This document shows positions 7,079 through 14,756 of a DNA stretch of 32,646 nt, piece by piece. The DNA is from Methanobacteriota archaeon (GTDB taxonomy: Archaea > Thermoplasmatota > Poseidoniia > Poseidoniales > Thalassarchaeaceae). Position numbers and translations under genes: made by a program. The stretch lies in the NCBI GenBank assembly GCA_002708385.1, contig PANM01000007.1:10591-43236 (forward strand), given 5' to 3'. Each line of letters opens with the position of its first letter. The first letter of the stretch is position 1. The notes under the pieces were generated by a model. It made no database searches. It saw only the letters and a program-made list of their open reading frames with translations, and was not told where the DNA came from.

Positions 7079-7753
7079 ATGAGGGAAGTCAGGGCTGTGG
7101 CCTTCGATTGTGATGGGGTATTAGCTGCTAATGATTCATCGTGGCAGAATATTCACGACTACTTTGGAACTGAAAATAAAGAAATGCTTGCAAAATTTAT
7201 TCGTAAAGAAGTTACTGAGGAGGAATTCGTTTTAGATGATATTCGTCTTTGGAGAGATGTTCAGCCGGAAATTCATAGGGATGACATCATGAGATGTTAT
7301 TCCGGAATCAAATTGATGCCAGGAGCGAGAGAAGTCGTTGAAGAATTACAGAATCGCGGCATATTAGTTGCTATCGTCTCATCTGGGGTGGACCTACTAA
7401 TCGGAACGATCGCAAATATGCTCAAGGTAAACGATTGGGCTGCTAATGGATTTGAATGGGATGAAGAAGGCTGGTTAATTGGCTCCAAACCTACTGTTGT
7501 TCAATCTCACGACAAAGGAATAATGGTCAAAAAATTCGCTAACATAAATTCCATAGATCCTTCTCACATAGTTTCTGTTGGAGATTCAGGTCCTGACCTC
7601 TCAATGATGATTCCAGGTTCTAGATTCATTGGATTTAACCCTGCACCTAATAGGGGTGCGGAAGATTTTGTTAAGGCTGGAGTGCCAATTGTAGAAGGTC
7701 AAGATCTGAGGGGTATATGGGAGCCAATGTTTGGTGAGAAATTTCCAAAATAA
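7079..7753 (+). CDS. HAD-family phosphatase, phosphoserine phosphatase-like
   Basis: The 224 residues carry all four HAD motifs. Motif I is FDCDGVL, with nucleophile Asp10 and acid/base Asp12. Motif II is AIVSSGVD, motif III the Lys in SHDKG, and motif IV GDSGPDLSM. An alpha-helical cap lies between motifs I and II. The arrangement and size are those of SerB-like phosphatases, which release phosphate from O-phosphoserine, but substrate assignment in this superfamily from sequence is weak. A phosphoglycolate or other small-molecule phosphatase is possible. It is divergent from the MoaD-like gene and its stop lies two bases from the convergent DP1 stop. A candidate serine kinase lies about 5 kb away (12406-12819). 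Confidence 0.8.
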   Translation: MREVRAVAFDCDGVLAANDSSWQNIHDYFGTENKEMLAKFIRKEVTEEEFVLDDIRLWRDVQPEIHRDDIMRCYSGIKLMPGAREVVEELQNRGILVAIVSSGVDLLIGTIANMLKVNDWAANGFEWDEEGWLIGSKPTVVQSHDKGIMVKKFANINSIDPSHIVSVGDSGPDLSMMIPGSRFIGFNPAPNRGAEDFVKAGVPIVEGQDLRGIWEPMFGEKFPK

Positions 7754-7755
7754 AC

Positions 7756-9390
7756 TCAAGCGAATGGGATGCTTGCAGATTCATGAGTGTGTAGATTAAT
7801 CACAGTCAGAATGCATGGTTTTGGCTGAAAACCAAGCATTCTTTGATAATCTGTTTGATCTTGCCAAGTTGATGAATGAACTATCGTTGTTCCTTTATGA
7901 TTTCCTACATAGTGTCCATGTACGTGACCTGTGACAAAAATATCTGGAATTTGTTGGATTACCATTCTATCTTCCGGTTCCGGAGATAACGGAGTTTTTC
8001 CACCCCATGATGGAGCCAGGTGTCTTCTTTCTAACATGGCTCTCATCGCCATTTCAGGCTTGGAATATGTAACTGACCTAAGGCCGGCTACAAAATCATC
8101 TATGCTTTTTCCATGATAGGATAGAATTCGAACTCCGTGAAGGCTAAATTCACAGGGATTACCAACAAACACAGCGTCAGAATAATCCTGCTGCACTTCA
8201 GGGTCTAAGGCAGGTTGCGGTTCTGCAGGACGAACAGCGTCATGATTTCCTGGTAAAATTATGATATCCACCCAATCGGGCAAACCTTCCAATAGACGGG
8301 CTAATTCACCATATTGAGCAAATAAATCTGTAATTGCCAAATGTCTTTCTTGGCCAGGATAAATTCCTACTCCATCGACCCCATCTCCACTGAGAACAAA
8401 ATATTTCACTGTACGAGCTAATGGTTCTGAGTTGAACCACTGAATCATTTTCTCCCATTGGGGTGCTAGGAAGGTTTTCGAGCCAACGTGTACATCAGAA
8501 AGAAAAGCCGCCGAGACCGCAGAATCTTTTTCAGCGGTAGCCTTGGAATGTTGTTTCATAGGTGGAAGATGGATATTACTTGCAATAAATATCGGGCTTC
8601 TTTCTCCTAACAGGAAATGACCACTGATGCCCACTATGTCGTCATTCATCAGTCCATCCAAGGCAGGATGAAGAGGGCCTGCCCCGGAAGGAGGACGCAG
8701 TGAACATCTGATTTCCTGAGTTTCATCCTCGAGTACAAAACTCAGATTACCTGCACGTGTAAATCGAGATTCAGATGCTAGACCGACAATTGTAATCTCA
8801 TAATCCTTTGAGGTATGTCTTTGCCGATTACGCCAAGCTTCAGCAATACTAATTGGTCTACGAGGTAAAGCACCACCTGTGATTAGTTGGTTACGGATTT
8901 TTTTCAGTCTGTCGCCGAAAAAGGATTGGATATCTGTCATTTTGCCTTCCGTTTTTGATGAACCTGTGATATCGAAATGAATTTCAATTTCAGCGTCAAC
9001 ATCTGAGGCTAGCATTGGAAAATCCTCCATCCTATAGTGGTCCAATCCATGTGGCCTTGGAGCAGGAGATATTTCATTGGATTTTATCGGTGCTATAGTC
9101 CTACCAATCACCTCACCGGATTCTGGTCTTGCTAAAGTTGCCTGCAGTGATTGAAGAGTATGCTGAACCTGAGGATCAGGCACATCAAGCGTTTCTTCAG
9201 TTGGTACAATTGTTAGTAACTCATCGATAGTTTGACCTGTCAATAACCTAGTACTGCTAGCAGTGGCAGCTTCAATTAAAGGACCAAGGTTAGTTAATTT
9301 CTCAATCTTTAGTTGGGCATCTCTGCCCATCACAATCAATCCTGCGGCTGCTAGAGAACGACTCTTTTCAGCCCAAGACTCAGAGGTCAT
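7756..9390 (-). CDS. polB: DNA polymerase D (Pol II) small subunit DP1, 3'-5' exonuclease
   Basis: DP1 is the proofreading subunit of the archaeal replicative polymerase PolD. Of 544 residues, the first about 150 form a variable N-terminal region. An OB fold follows at about 195-275 (ITIVGLASESRFTRAGNLSF). A calcineurin-like phosphoesterase domain fills about 290-540. Its metal ligands are all present: Asp299 and His301 (FLSDVHVGS), Asp336 (LSGDGVDGVGIYPGQ), Asn382-His383 (LPGNHD), His426 (SYHGKS), and His489 and His491 (TGHVHGHY). The exonuclease therefore looks intact. No intein is seen. It is convergent with the HAD gene and follows the CinA-like gene on the same strand. DP2 is not in the window. 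Confidence 0.97.
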   Translation of the reverse strand: MTSESWAEKSRSLAAAGLIVMGRDAQLKIEKLTNLGPLIEAATASSTRLLTGQTIDELLTIVPTEETLDVPDPQVQHTLQSLQATLARPESGEVIGRTIAPIKSNEISPAPRPHGLDHYRMEDFPMLASDVDAEIEIHFDITGSSKTEGKMTDIQSFFGDRLKKIRNQLITGGALPRRPISIAEAWRNRQRHTSKDYEITIVGLASESRFTRAGNLSFVLEDETQEIRCSLRPPSGAGPLHPALDGLMNDDIVGISGHFLLGERSPIFIASNIHLPPMKQHSKATAEKDSAVSAAFLSDVHVGSKTFLAPQWEKMIQWFNSEPLARTVKYFVLSGDGVDGVGIYPGQERHLAITDLFAQYGELARLLEGLPDWVDIIILPGNHDAVRPAEPQPALDPEVQQDYSDAVFVGNPCEFSLHGVRILSYHGKSIDDFVAGLRSVTYSKPEMAMRAMLERRHLAPSWGGKTPLSPEPEDRMVIQQIPDIFVTGHVHGHYVGNHKGTTIVHSSTWQDQTDYQRMLGFQPKPCILTVINLHTHESASIPFA

Positions 9391-9461
9391 CCAACGTAGG
9401 TCAGATAGGTCCGCTCATGATGATATCGCTCAAAACGGCTCGGAGAGACTATTTGCAAATC

Positions 9462-10148
9462 TCATTCATCCCAATCTGTAAGTGAAGCTAAATCTACCTT
9501 CCGATTCTCATCAGCTACGGTCTCTGTTTCCCAGTCAGCCCAAGATAGATTTCCCTGCCATTGCTCAGATTTAGGGTCCATTGATTCAGAATTGGCATGT
9601 TCATCGTTCGCGGTTCGGTTTTCCACTGCGGCAAGACGTTCTTCATCTTCAACGACCCTATCTAGGAGTTCGAGAGCTAATCTGAGTGCGAAAGAGACAA
9701 ATGATTTCTTGTTATCTAATCGATCGTTTTCACCAAAATCTCTACGGCGAACGATGAATTGGTCTCTGGCAGTTACAGCAACATGAACAAGGCCAACTTC
9801 TTTCTTAGGAGTGGCTCCTCCTGGGCCTGCAATTCCAGTAATAGCAATCGATACCTCAGCATCTGAACGATATCTAGCACCACGGGCCATTTGCAAAGCC
9901 ACTTGGTGGGATACTGCTCCTGCTTCCCCTTCATCAAATGCAGACTTTTCTACACCGAGTTCGCGCATCTTTGCTTCGTTATTGTAGACCACCCAACCTT
10001 GGTCGAACCAGTTAGTTGCACCGGAAATATCCGTAAAGGTAGATGCTAGTAATCCGCCAGTGTAAGATTCAGCAGTTGCAATGCTCCATTCCCTCTTGCG
10101 GAGTCTTCGGCTCAACCTCGAGGCGAGCGCTGCAGTCTCTTCGACCAC
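9462..10148 (-). CDS. CinA C-terminal domain protein (PncC-type NMN amidohydrolase) with acidic tail
   Basis: The first about 170 residues are a CinA-C domain. It shows TAESYTGGLLAST, with the catalytic Ser region, then GATNWFDQGWVVYNNEAK, and ITGIAGPGGATPKKEVGLVH. Stand-alone members deamidate nicotinamide mononucleotide to nicotinate mononucleotide for NAD recycling. There is no N-terminal MoaB/COG1058 domain, so this is the single-domain form. About 55 extra residues follow, rich in Glu, Asp and Trp (for example QWQGNLSWADWETE) and ending SLTDWDE. They look disordered and are not part of the family. The gene lies between tRNA-Val and DP1, 71 bases upstream of DP1 on the same strand. Confidence 0.9.
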   Translation of the reverse strand: MVEETAALASRLSRRLRKREWSIATAESYTGGLLASTFTDISGATNWFDQGWVVYNNEAKMRELGVEKSAFDEGEAGAVSHQVALQMARGARYRSDAEVSIAITGIAGPGGATPKKEVGLVHVAVTARDQFIVRRRDFGENDRLDNKKSFVSFALRLALELLDRVVEDEERLAAVENRTANDEHANSESMDPKSEQWQGNLSWADWETETVADENRKVDLASLTDWDE

Positions 10149-10205
10149 GTTTGTTCGCTAGCCTTGTCCTTCTTGATTCTTTCACATCGGTGAAAAGCAA
10201 TTTTT

Positions 10206-10281
10206 TGGTGGGCCCGACCGGAATTGAACCGGTGATCTTCGCTTTGTAAGAGCGACGTCATAACCCCTAGACCACGGGCCC
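10206..10281 (-). tRNA. tRNA-Val (anticodon UAC), 3' CCA encoded
   Basis: On the reverse strand GGGCCCG (10281 to 10275) pairs with CGGGCCC (10216 to 10210). The D arm is GTC/GAC. The anticodon arm is TCGCT, loop CTTACAA, AGCGA, giving anticodon TAC. The T arm is ACCGGTTCAATTCCGGT. The discriminator A is followed by a genomic CCA (complement of 10206-10208). No intron is seen. Confidence 0.95.
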
Positions 10282-10349
10282 TCGGAGAGAACGCGGGCGC
10301 AATGTGTTCAAATGATTGGTGGTGCAATAACCTGTCTCGAGGAGAAGCC

Positions 10350-11339
10350 ATGAACCCCTTGCTAGAGCTCTTGGAAAGGATTCGAAAAAGTGGTATAACT
10401 CTTAAAAAAGAGGTTGCTGAAGCCATGCAGCAGGTCTACATCGGTTCGTTTACAGACTTTGAATTAGATCCATTTTGGCACGACAGACCTGTTCCCTTCC
10501 TAATTACCGACTATGGCGCTGCGAAAACAATATCTGCACCTCATATGATAGTCACTCTGTTACACCATCTGGAATTGAAAAAAAATCAACACGTTTTATT
10601 GATAGGAGCAAAAGCGGGGTATCTGTCTGCACTTATTGACCATATAGTTGGTGAGGCGGGAATGGTCACTATTGTCGAACCTCATCAAGAAGTTCTGTCC
10701 CATACGGAAGAGAGACTAGAGTTTCATGATTCGAAAGGCATAATCCGGATTTTACCTGTTGAAGCACTGGAAAATATTGACGTCAATTCTAGAGGAGTGG
10801 ACAGGGTATTGATTACAGGTGCAATAAAGGAAACACCTCTTATTGTTGCAGGCATGGTAGAGGAAGGAGGGTTTGTTCTGGGTCCATTTGGTGGTCCGAT
10901 ACAACAAACATTGCTAAAGAGAGAAAGACAAGGTGACCAATGGATGGATACCGAACTTGGAAATGTTGTTTTTGGTCCTATGGACTTTACCGAAGCAGAG
11001 CGGAATCCATTAGATCCACAGGCACTTGCTGACCACATAGAAGACGCTTTGAAACTCATAGTCGGTTTGATTGAGATTGAAGACGAAACAGTAGAACGAA
11101 TAGAAGAATTGGTGGAATCTCTAAGAGGAATGCCTCCCGACATGCCAACATTAGAAAAAGATGCTTCAGAGGACGATTTGGTAGAGCACCCGGTTTTTGA
11201 ATTATTGATGGCTGAGATGGAATGGTTACAACCAATGTGGCCTCTTTTCGAACAATTGTTATCCATCGATATAGATGCCCCTGCTGATTGGGATGATGAA
11301 CCTCCGATGGTTGGAGGACATGAGGACTTAGTTCCCTGA
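10350..11339 (+). CDS. PCMT-like (protein-L-isoaspartate methyltransferase family) protein with C-terminal extension
   Basis: The first about 205 residues follow the protein-L-isoaspartate O-methyltransferase fold. The N-terminal part has VYIGSFTDFELDPFWHDRP, the family's TISAPHM turn, and later VDRVLITGAIKETPLIVAGM and GGFVLGPFGGPIQQ. Pcm repairs damaged aspartyl residues using SAM. The SAM loop is altered: the usual LEIG.GSGY reads LLIGAKAGY (about 83-91), losing the acidic residue and the middle glycine. About 120 further residues, helical and acidic, follow where Pcm normally ends. Catalytic activity is therefore in doubt. ATG 10350 was chosen because AGGAGAAG lies just upstream; the longer ORF start at 10302 is not conserved-looking. 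Confidence 0.8.
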   Translation: MNPLLELLERIRKSGITLKKEVAEAMQQVYIGSFTDFELDPFWHDRPVPFLITDYGAAKTISAPHMIVTLLHHLELKKNQHVLLIGAKAGYLSALIDHIVGEAGMVTIVEPHQEVLSHTEERLEFHDSKGIIRILPVEALENIDVNSRGVDRVLITGAIKETPLIVAGMVEEGGFVLGPFGGPIQQTLLKRERQGDQWMDTELGNVVFGPMDFTEAERNPLDPQALADHIEDALKLIVGLIEIEDETVERIEELVESLRGMPPDMPTLEKDASEDDLVEHPVFELLMAEMEWLQPMWPLFEQLLSIDIDAPADWDDEPPMVGGHEDLVP

Positions 11340-11403
11340 TAGATAACCAAATCATAATTTCGAATACGTAGTGTTCATGCCACCCCCTTGATTCGGACAG
11401 GTT

Positions 11404-12399
11404 ATGAGCGTCAGGCCAGCCTTGGCCAAACTGAACCATCAAGATGTTAGACAACGCCGAAGGGCAGTTAGACATTTATTCGAACTAAATGATCCTGAGG
11501 CATTGGTTGGATTCGAAAAACTATTGCAAGATCCTGACCCTTGGTTTAGAGAAAAAGCCCTTGAAGCAGTGAAAAAATGGGCAGCTAGTAAAGACCTCTC
11601 GCTGATTGAGAGACTTTCCAATTCTAAAGAAGATTCTAGGAGATTGTTGGCAGCGAGAATCGCACACAGGGCTGGGAAGGCAGGTCAACAAATTCTAATT
11701 CGACTTACCTCCGATAGTGAACCAAAGATTAGATTGGCTGCTTGGAAAGCAAGAATTAGTCTAGATGAAAATTCAATTTCAGAGGCACTTGAAATTGATG
11801 ATAGAGCGGTACGGAGAGCCGCTGCAGAACGAATTTTAGGCTTGGGCGATTGGAAACCTGGGGTAATCATACAACTTCTTTCAGATGAGTCCCAAGCAGT
11901 TAGAAACATAGCTATCAGAATTATTGAGCAGAGGGATTCTGCAACCGAGGAGGAAATTATTCATAGATTAAATGATTTAATCAATGATTCATCTGGTGAA
12001 CTAAAGTCTCGAATTGTAGGTATTCTACTAGTTTCATCTCCGAATCAAGTCAACGATTGGATTGGGGATTCTGATACAGCGTTTGTAAATCAATTTTCAA
12101 AAATCCTCAGAGATAAGGATTGGACATTGATTGAAAACTTACCCGATAAAATCAAGGAAGGGGGTTCTGAAATGTTGTTGATTAGATTATTACGAGGCGA
12201 TAGGAGTGAAATTGGGAGAAAATTACGTGAAGAATTGTTAAGCGATAATTCTCGCTCTGAAACAATGATATCACAACTAATCGAGGATTTAATCGGAAGG
12301 CCTATCGATGAATCTACGTTGTCTATAATCGAGAAACTGAAGGATTCTGAAAGTGAATTGATTTCTCAATCCGCAAATAATTTACTTGCAGAATTGTAG
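11404..12399 (+). CDS. HEAT-repeat protein
   Basis: The 331 residues are almost wholly alpha-helical, with repeating units of about 30 residues. Units read like DPEALVGFEKLLQDPDPWFREKALEAVKKW, split across helices, then SKEDSRRLLAARIAHRAGK and SEPKIRLAAWKARISL. The conserved D/S-x-x-x-(V/I)-R-x-x-A turns mark HEAT / PBS-lyase-type repeats. Such scaffolds bind proteins or, in some families, tetrapyrrole lyase partners; nothing here fixes a partner. Repeats become less regular after about residue 190. It follows the PCMT-like gene by 64 bases on the same strand and is convergent with the SerK-like gene, six bases apart. Confidence 0.85.
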   Translation: MSVRPALAKLNHQDVRQRRRAVRHLFELNDPEALVGFEKLLQDPDPWFREKALEAVKKWAASKDLSLIERLSNSKEDSRRLLAARIAHRAGKAGQQILIRLTSDSEPKIRLAAWKARISLDENSISEALEIDDRAVRRAAAERILGLGDWKPGVIIQLLSDESQAVRNIAIRIIEQRDSATEEEIIHRLNDLINDSSGELKSRIVGILLVSSPNQVNDWIGDSDTAFVNQFSKILRDKDWTLIENLPDKIKEGGSEMLLIRLLRGDRSEIGRKLREELLSDNSRSETMISQLIEDLIGRPIDESTLSIIEKLKDSESELISQSANNLLAEL

Positions 12400-12405
12400 T
12401 CTTGT

Positions 12406-12819
12406 TTATTTCCCAATGGCTGGTTGTTTCAATCTAGACAACGGAATTGCGATTGGTGGCAGGTGATCTGAAAGACGATGTCTACTGGTTTTTGGATGCA
12501 TCAAATCACCGGAAAGTGCAGCATCAATTACATCTTGTTTTGAGATTGAATCCCTTCCACTGTTAGGCCATAAATCAAGTTCTATTGAGTCATCATCCAA
12601 ATAATCGATCAAAACACAAGGAACACATAGCAAACCGATCCTCTTTGCTACATTATATCTATGGTGTCCATCAAGTATTGTACCGGTTGCTCTATCAAGT
12701 AAGAGTGGCTTTGTGTAAGCGTTCCAGCGGTGAGTTATGCGTTCAAGTTGGTCCACCTTTTTTGGAAGAATTTGTTCATGAGGACGGAGCACTTCTAGTG
12801 GCACCAACTCGACCTCCAT
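12406..12819 (-). CDS. ParB/sulfiredoxin-fold protein, compact SerK-like (candidate ADP-dependent serine kinase)
   Basis: The 137-residue protein has the ParB/Srx core. It starts with VPLEVLRPHEQILPKKVDQL, continues with TGTILDGHHRYNVAKRIG, then VPCVLIDYLDDDS. It ends with a segment QDVIDAALSGDLMHPKTSRH. The PHEQ, DGHHR, LDY/IDY and PKT(T/S)RH motifs, in this order, match my memory of Thermococcus SerK. SerK phosphorylates free serine with ADP to O-phosphoserine, using the Glu of PHEQ. This protein lacks the long middle insertion of SerK. It could instead be a DNA-binding or other ParB-fold protein, but no partition genes are near. A SerB-like phosphatase lies at 7079. Confidence 0.65.
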   Translation of the reverse strand: MEVELVPLEVLRPHEQILPKKVDQLERITHRWNAYTKPLLLDRATGTILDGHHRYNVAKRIGLLCVPCVLIDYLDDDSIELDLWPNSGRDSISKQDVIDAALSGDLMHPKTSRHRLSDHLPPIAIPLSRLKQPAIGK

Positions 12820-12893
12820 AACCCTCGGAAAAGGACATTACAGTTAGGCCTAATGCCCGACGGGTTGATGTTTGAACCATCAGGAGACCGATC

Positions 12894-14126
12894 ATGGAAG
12901 ACCTATCGAGCCAACTGTCTGACCCCGACAAGTTGGTCTTAGATAGGCTATGCGAGCGGGGTGAAGCTTGGGTAGTTGGTGGCTGGGTTAGGGATTCATT
13001 GGCAGGGAAAAGACCTACTGAAATGGATATAGCAACAACCTTGACTCCTCAAGTTATTAGTAGAATTTTTGAGAAAACAATTCCAGTCGGTGCAGCCTAT
13101 GGGACAATTTTGGTTATTGATGAAAAATCAGAGAAATCATGGGAAGTAACCACTCTGCGTAGTGACGGTTCATACGGAGATGGTAGAAGACCTGATCAAG
13201 TAAAATTTGGCGATGATATATACGAAGACCTAGCAAGAAGGGATTTCACGATTAATGCAATGGCATGGGAGCCAAAAACTGGTCAAATCATAGACATAGA
13301 TTCTGCCGGACAGAATGATTTGAAATTGGGTATTGTTCGTGCTGTTGGACTGCCAGAGGAACGAATTAAAGAAGACGGCCTGAGAATTTTGAGGGCTTTT
13401 CGATTCCTTGATGCCGGAGAGCCGAGACCTAGAAGATTGGAAGCAGATTTACAATCTGCGATTATAGAAAATTTACAAATGCTTGACTTGGTTTCTTCTG
13501 AACGAAAATGGGCTGAGTTATCGAAGATTTTTAAGGGGCAAAGAAGGAACGAAATTATTCAGTTGATGGATGATTGTAATGTGCTTAATCGACTAATTAA
13601 AAATACAAAATTCTCCATGAAATGCCAATTTTCCGGAATACCTTCAGTTGATATTGCGATACTCTGCTCTGAAGATGAACGTACGGGGATTGAGCTGGGT
13701 AACCATTTGAAAGAGCAGTTGAAATTATCAAATCTTGAGGCATCAACAATTCAATTTTTACATGACTTGAAATTGACCGACTTGAGATTAGAAATTACAT
13801 CACTTAGAAGATTTAACTCAGCATTATCCAACTCTATGAAAGATGAAGTAATGCAATATTTCGGAGAACAAGCAATTGAATTCATCGATGCTGCATCTCA
13901 AATTGAGCCTCTATCGATGGGGAACAAACCAATGGTAGCCGGAGAATACTTAATGGAAATCACCGGCTTGGAAGCCGGGGTTAGGCTTGGTCGGCTAAAG
14001 GGCTGGCTGCACCGAAGACAAATCGAAGAAGATTTACGAAGTACTGGAGAGATAATCTCTTTGTTGGATACTCTAGATTGGGAAAATGGAGAGCCAACAT
14101 CTTGGCCTTCTTTGAGTTGGCCCTAA
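12894..14126 (+). CDS. cca: Class II (bacterial-type) CCA-adding enzyme / poly(A) polymerase family
   Basis: The 410 residues have the bacterial class II nucleotidyltransferase layout. Visible are AWVVGGWVRDSLAG (about 25-38), motif A region PTEMDIATT (41-49), WEVTTLRSDGSYGDGRRP (83-100) and LARRDFTINAMAW (113-125). The ED..R nucleotide-selection motif is IKEDGLRILRAFRF (158-171). A helical tail completes the protein. It adds or repairs the tRNA 3' CCA. Archaea normally use the unrelated class I enzyme, so this gene looks acquired. The first metal ligand of the DxD pair is Glu43 instead of Asp (E-M-D). An AGGAG precedes ATG 12894. Its stop abuts the convergent GcvH-like gene. Poly(A) polymerase activity cannot be excluded. 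Confidence 0.88.
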   Translation: MEDLSSQLSDPDKLVLDRLCERGEAWVVGGWVRDSLAGKRPTEMDIATTLTPQVISRIFEKTIPVGAAYGTILVIDEKSEKSWEVTTLRSDGSYGDGRRPDQVKFGDDIYEDLARRDFTINAMAWEPKTGQIIDIDSAGQNDLKLGIVRAVGLPEERIKEDGLRILRAFRFLDAGEPRPRRLEADLQSAIIENLQMLDLVSSERKWAELSKIFKGQRRNEIIQLMDDCNVLNRLIKNTKFSMKCQFSGIPSVDIAILCSEDERTGIELGNHLKEQLKLSNLEASTIQFLHDLKLTDLRLEITSLRRFNSALSNSMKDEVMQYFGEQAIEFIDAASQIEPLSMGNKPMVAGEYLMEITGLEAGVRLGRLKGWLHRRQIEEDLRSTGEIISLLDTLDWENGEPTSWPSLSWP

Positions 14127-14633
14127 TCACAATTCTCCTAGATATTCGACATATTCATCCGCATCTAAGAATTGATCCTCATCAAATTCATGAGGTTTGA
14201 CAATCAAAAACCATCCATCTCCGTAAGCGTCATCATTTGCTAGGTCAGCATTATCTTCGACTTCACCGTTAAGTTCCAAAACCTTACAAGGGAATGGAGA
14301 ATTAATCAATACTCTATCTGAAACTGTCCTAACAGTTACCAGCAATTCACCAATACCAATTTCATCACCTGGGGAGGAGGATTCTGATCTTCCCTCTCCA
14401 TCGTCATTATCTCGGACTCCAGCGACTCCCTCATCGTCAAGAACAAACTCGCTAGTATCTTGTGGATGAGGTAGAATAACTCGAACTACGTCTCCATAAT
14501 CTGCGCGCAAAAATTCAGACATACCTACCTTAACGGTTCCATCCTTTTCATCTATCAATTGAAGCCATAGATGTTCAAGTGTATAACGGCGGTCGTGAGC
14601 GACTCCAAATTCGAAGTAGTCCGAGTCAGACAT
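14127..14633 (-). CDS. Glycine cleavage H protein-like, lipoyl lysine replaced by arginine
   Basis: The fold of GcvH is clear. It shows TLEHLWLQL (usual 'y..eH.W'), TVKVGMSEFLRADYGDVVRV, then INSPFPCKVLELNGEV, and a NDDAYGDGWFLIVKP C terminus. GcvH carries aminomethyl groups on a lipoylated lysine that normally sits in ES-V-K-(A/T)-V-S. Here residues 99-104 read V-T-V-R-T-V, with AGG (Arg102) at the lysine position. An extra acidic, Gly/Ser-rich loop of about 28 residues (about 66-93) precedes it, making the protein 168 residues rather than about 128. It therefore cannot be lipoylated in the usual way. No gcvP, gcvT or lipoate ligase is nearby. The function is unknown. Confidence 0.82.
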   Translation of the reverse strand: MSDSDYFEFGVAHDRRYTLEHLWLQLIDEKDGTVKVGMSEFLRADYGDVVRVILPHPQDTSEFVLDDEGVAGVRDNDDGEGRSESSSPGDEIGIGELLVTVRTVSDRVLINSPFPCKVLELNGEVEDNADLANDDAYGDGWFLIVKPHEFDEDQFLDADEYVEYLGEL

Positions 14634-14756
14634 ATCAATCCCCGAAAAGGCCGCCCATGGTCTCTGATTTGAATCATTCGTTCTGGGTATAAGCGGGTTA
14701 TGGCAACTTACGATGTATTAACAATGAATGGTTACTCGGTAGTGTGAGGATACAAT

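Noticed and set aside
10724-11350. 208-codon reverse frame opposite the PCMT-like gene
   Set aside because: Ser/Ile-rich composition is typical of an antisense shadow, and the plus strand encodes a recognisable fold.
12406-12819. ParB-like protein as part of a chromosome or plasmid partition system
   Set aside because: No ParA or parS-like repeats are near, and the motifs fit SerK better than ParB.
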